A stretch of 7,146 nt of DNA from Candidatus Binatia bacterium (lineage in GTDB: Bacteria; Desulfobacterota_B; Binatia; UBA9968; JAJDTQ01): positions 1-7,146 of the forward strand of contig JAJDTQ010000009.1 in NCBI GenBank assembly GCA_022827045.1. The letters are read 5' to 3'. Of the stretch, positions 6,314 through 7,146 are shown piece after piece. The notes beneath the pieces are model-generated. The model was not told the DNA's origin and did no database searches. It worked only from the letters and a program-made list of their open reading frames with translations. Position 1 is the first letter of the stretch; each line of letters starts with the position of its first letter. A program made the translations under genes and the position numbers.

Positions 6314-7146
6314 GTCCCCGCGGATCGTCCTTCTCGGCATCGGCCACACCAACGCCCACGTCCTGGACATGTGGCGGCGCGCCCCCATTCCCGGCGCCCG
6401 TCTCGTGTGCGTGTCGAGCTTCGCCGCCGCCACCTACTCCGGCATGCTGCCCGGCACGTTGTCCGGCCAGTACCCGCCCGGCACCCTGGAAATCGACCTT
6501 CGGAGCCTCGCGAACGCGGCCAGGGCCGAGCTCGTGGTGGAGCAGGCGCTTGGCGCGGACATGGAGACGCGGACCGTGCGGTTCGAGAACCACGAGCCGG
6601 TCCCCTTCGACGTCCTCTCCGTCGGCGCCGGCTCGGTACCCAACCGCGCCGGCATCGATGCGCCCGCCGGCGCCTGGGTTCCCATCAAGCCCATGCAGAC
6701 CTTCCTCATGCGCCTCTACGAACGCCTCCAGGAGCTGAAGTGGCAAGGCAGGGAGGCAGTCCGGGTATTGGTCATCGGCGGCGGCGTGGGCGGCATCGAG
6801 ATCAGCCTGTGCCTGCCCGCATACCTGAACCGGTTGTCCGGCGGGTTGCGCTACGCCATCACCATCGTCGACGCTGGCGAGCGCATCGGCGGCGGCCTGT
6901 CTCCCCGGGCGTTGCGCCGCGCGGAGGCGCTTCTGGCGGTCCGGGGCGTCGAAGTGCTCACGGGCACCCGGATCACGCGTGTAGAGGATCGGGAGGCCGT
7001 GTGCGCGGACGGACGCCGCACGCGCGCGGATCTGGTCATCCTGGCCGCCGGGGCGGCTCCGCCGCCAGTAGTGGAAAACACGAACCTGCCGAAGGACCCG
7101 AGGGGCTTCCTGCTCACCCGCGACACCCTCCAGTCCACCGGCCCGG
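6300..7146 (+). CDS. FAD/NAD(P)-dependent pyridine nucleotide-disulfide-type oxidoreductase (NDH-2-like, SelD-associated type), N-terminal part
   Basis: The frame is open from 6282 to the right edge and gives 282 residues from GTG 6300, about three quarters of a typical 370-400-aa member. The N-terminal FAD-binding strand reads IVLLGIGHTNAHVL (9-22), with the GxGH form in place of GxGxxG seen in the oxidoreductase family that is sometimes fused to selenophosphate synthetase. YSGMLPGTLSGQY at 46-58 is another landmark of that group. A second Rossmann motif, VLVIGGGVGGIEIS at 156-169, should bind NAD(P)H. LVILAAGAAPP at 245-255 matches the ATG-like segment near FAD. There is no redox-active CxxC disulfide in the visible part. 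Upstream ATG 6261 in this frame runs into a stop at 6279-6281, so the start is GTG 6300 (14-base overlap with the GST gene) or TTG 6306 (8-base overlap); no clear ribosome binding site is seen, suggesting translational coupling. Its role may be electron supply to an oxygenase or quinone reduction. Confidence 0.82.
   Translation, partial: MPLAESPRIVLLGIGHTNAHVLDMWRRAPIPGARLVCVSSFAAATYSGMLPGTLSGQYPPGTLEIDLRSLANAARAELVVEQALGADMETRTVRFENHEPVPFDVLSVGAGSVPNRAGIDAPAGAWVPIKPMQTFLMRLYERLQELKWQGREAVRVLVIGGGVGGIEISLCLPAYLNRLSGGLRYAITIVDAGERIGGGLSPRALRRAEALLAVRGVEVLTGTRITRVEDREAVCADGRRTRADLVILAAGAAPPPVVENTNLPKDPRGFLLTRDTLQSTGP

Noticed and set aside
5519..6433. Minus-strand frame of about 304 codons spanning the UbiD-GST junction and the GST gene
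   Set aside because: Covers a real GST with intact active-site motifs on the + strand; the antisense product has no recognisable family.
6223..6738. Plus-strand frame of about 171 codons overlapping the GST end and the flavoprotein start
   Set aside because: Its translation is Pro/Ser/Ala/Arg-rich without motifs, while another + frame gives the continuous FAD-binding and NAD-binding motifs of a real oxidoreductase.

Overview
The window is about 7.1 kb of GC-rich DNA (roughly two thirds G+C by eye, with strong G/C bias at third codon positions). It reads as one tightly packed block of seven genes, all on the + strand. The first gene is cut by the left edge and the last by the right edge. GC content, gene packing and protein families fit a free-living, aerobic, Gram-negative-type bacterium with broad aromatic catabolism. 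The combination of several UbiD-family and dihydroxyphthalate-decarboxylase-like genes recalls uncultured high-GC lineages of the Tectomicrobia, Desulfobacterota-like or Proteobacteria kind, but the sequence alone does not fix the taxon. There are no mobile elements, CRISPR arrays, tRNA or rRNA genes, and no regulator or transporter is visible.

Left part (1-1473): the C-terminal part of a heme-oxygenase-like (TenA/PqqC superfamily) probable diiron enzyme, then a bicupin ring-cleavage dioxygenase of the gentisate/salicylate 1,2-dioxygenase family. Centre (1500-5655): three decarboxylase-family genes, namely a 534-aa UbiD-family enzyme, a 335-aa homologue of 4,5-dihydroxyphthalate decarboxylase, and a second, divergent 492-aa UbiD-family enzyme. 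Both UbiD proteins keep every residue expected for prenylated-FMN/metal binding and catalysis. Right part (5705-7146): a 202-aa glutathione S-transferase and the N-terminal 282 residues of an FAD/NAD(P)-dependent oxidoreductase of the NDH-2-like, SelD-associated type.

Gaps between genes are 21, 26, 11, 53 and 49 bases, and the last pair overlaps by about 14 bases, so the genes are probably one transcript with its promoter to the left of the window. A reasonable inference is a catabolic operon for an aromatic carboxylic acid: decarboxylation (UbiD enzymes, dihydroxyphthalate-decarboxylase homologue), ring opening by the cupin dioxygenase, possible glutathione-dependent isomerisation of the ring-cleavage product by the GST, and redox support from the flavoprotein and the diiron-type protein. 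The actual substrate is not determined. No ring-hydroxylating dioxygenase, UbiX flavin prenyltransferase, CoA ligase or fumarylpyruvate hydrolase lies in the window, so the pathway is incomplete here. No stretch above 300 bases lacks a gene.
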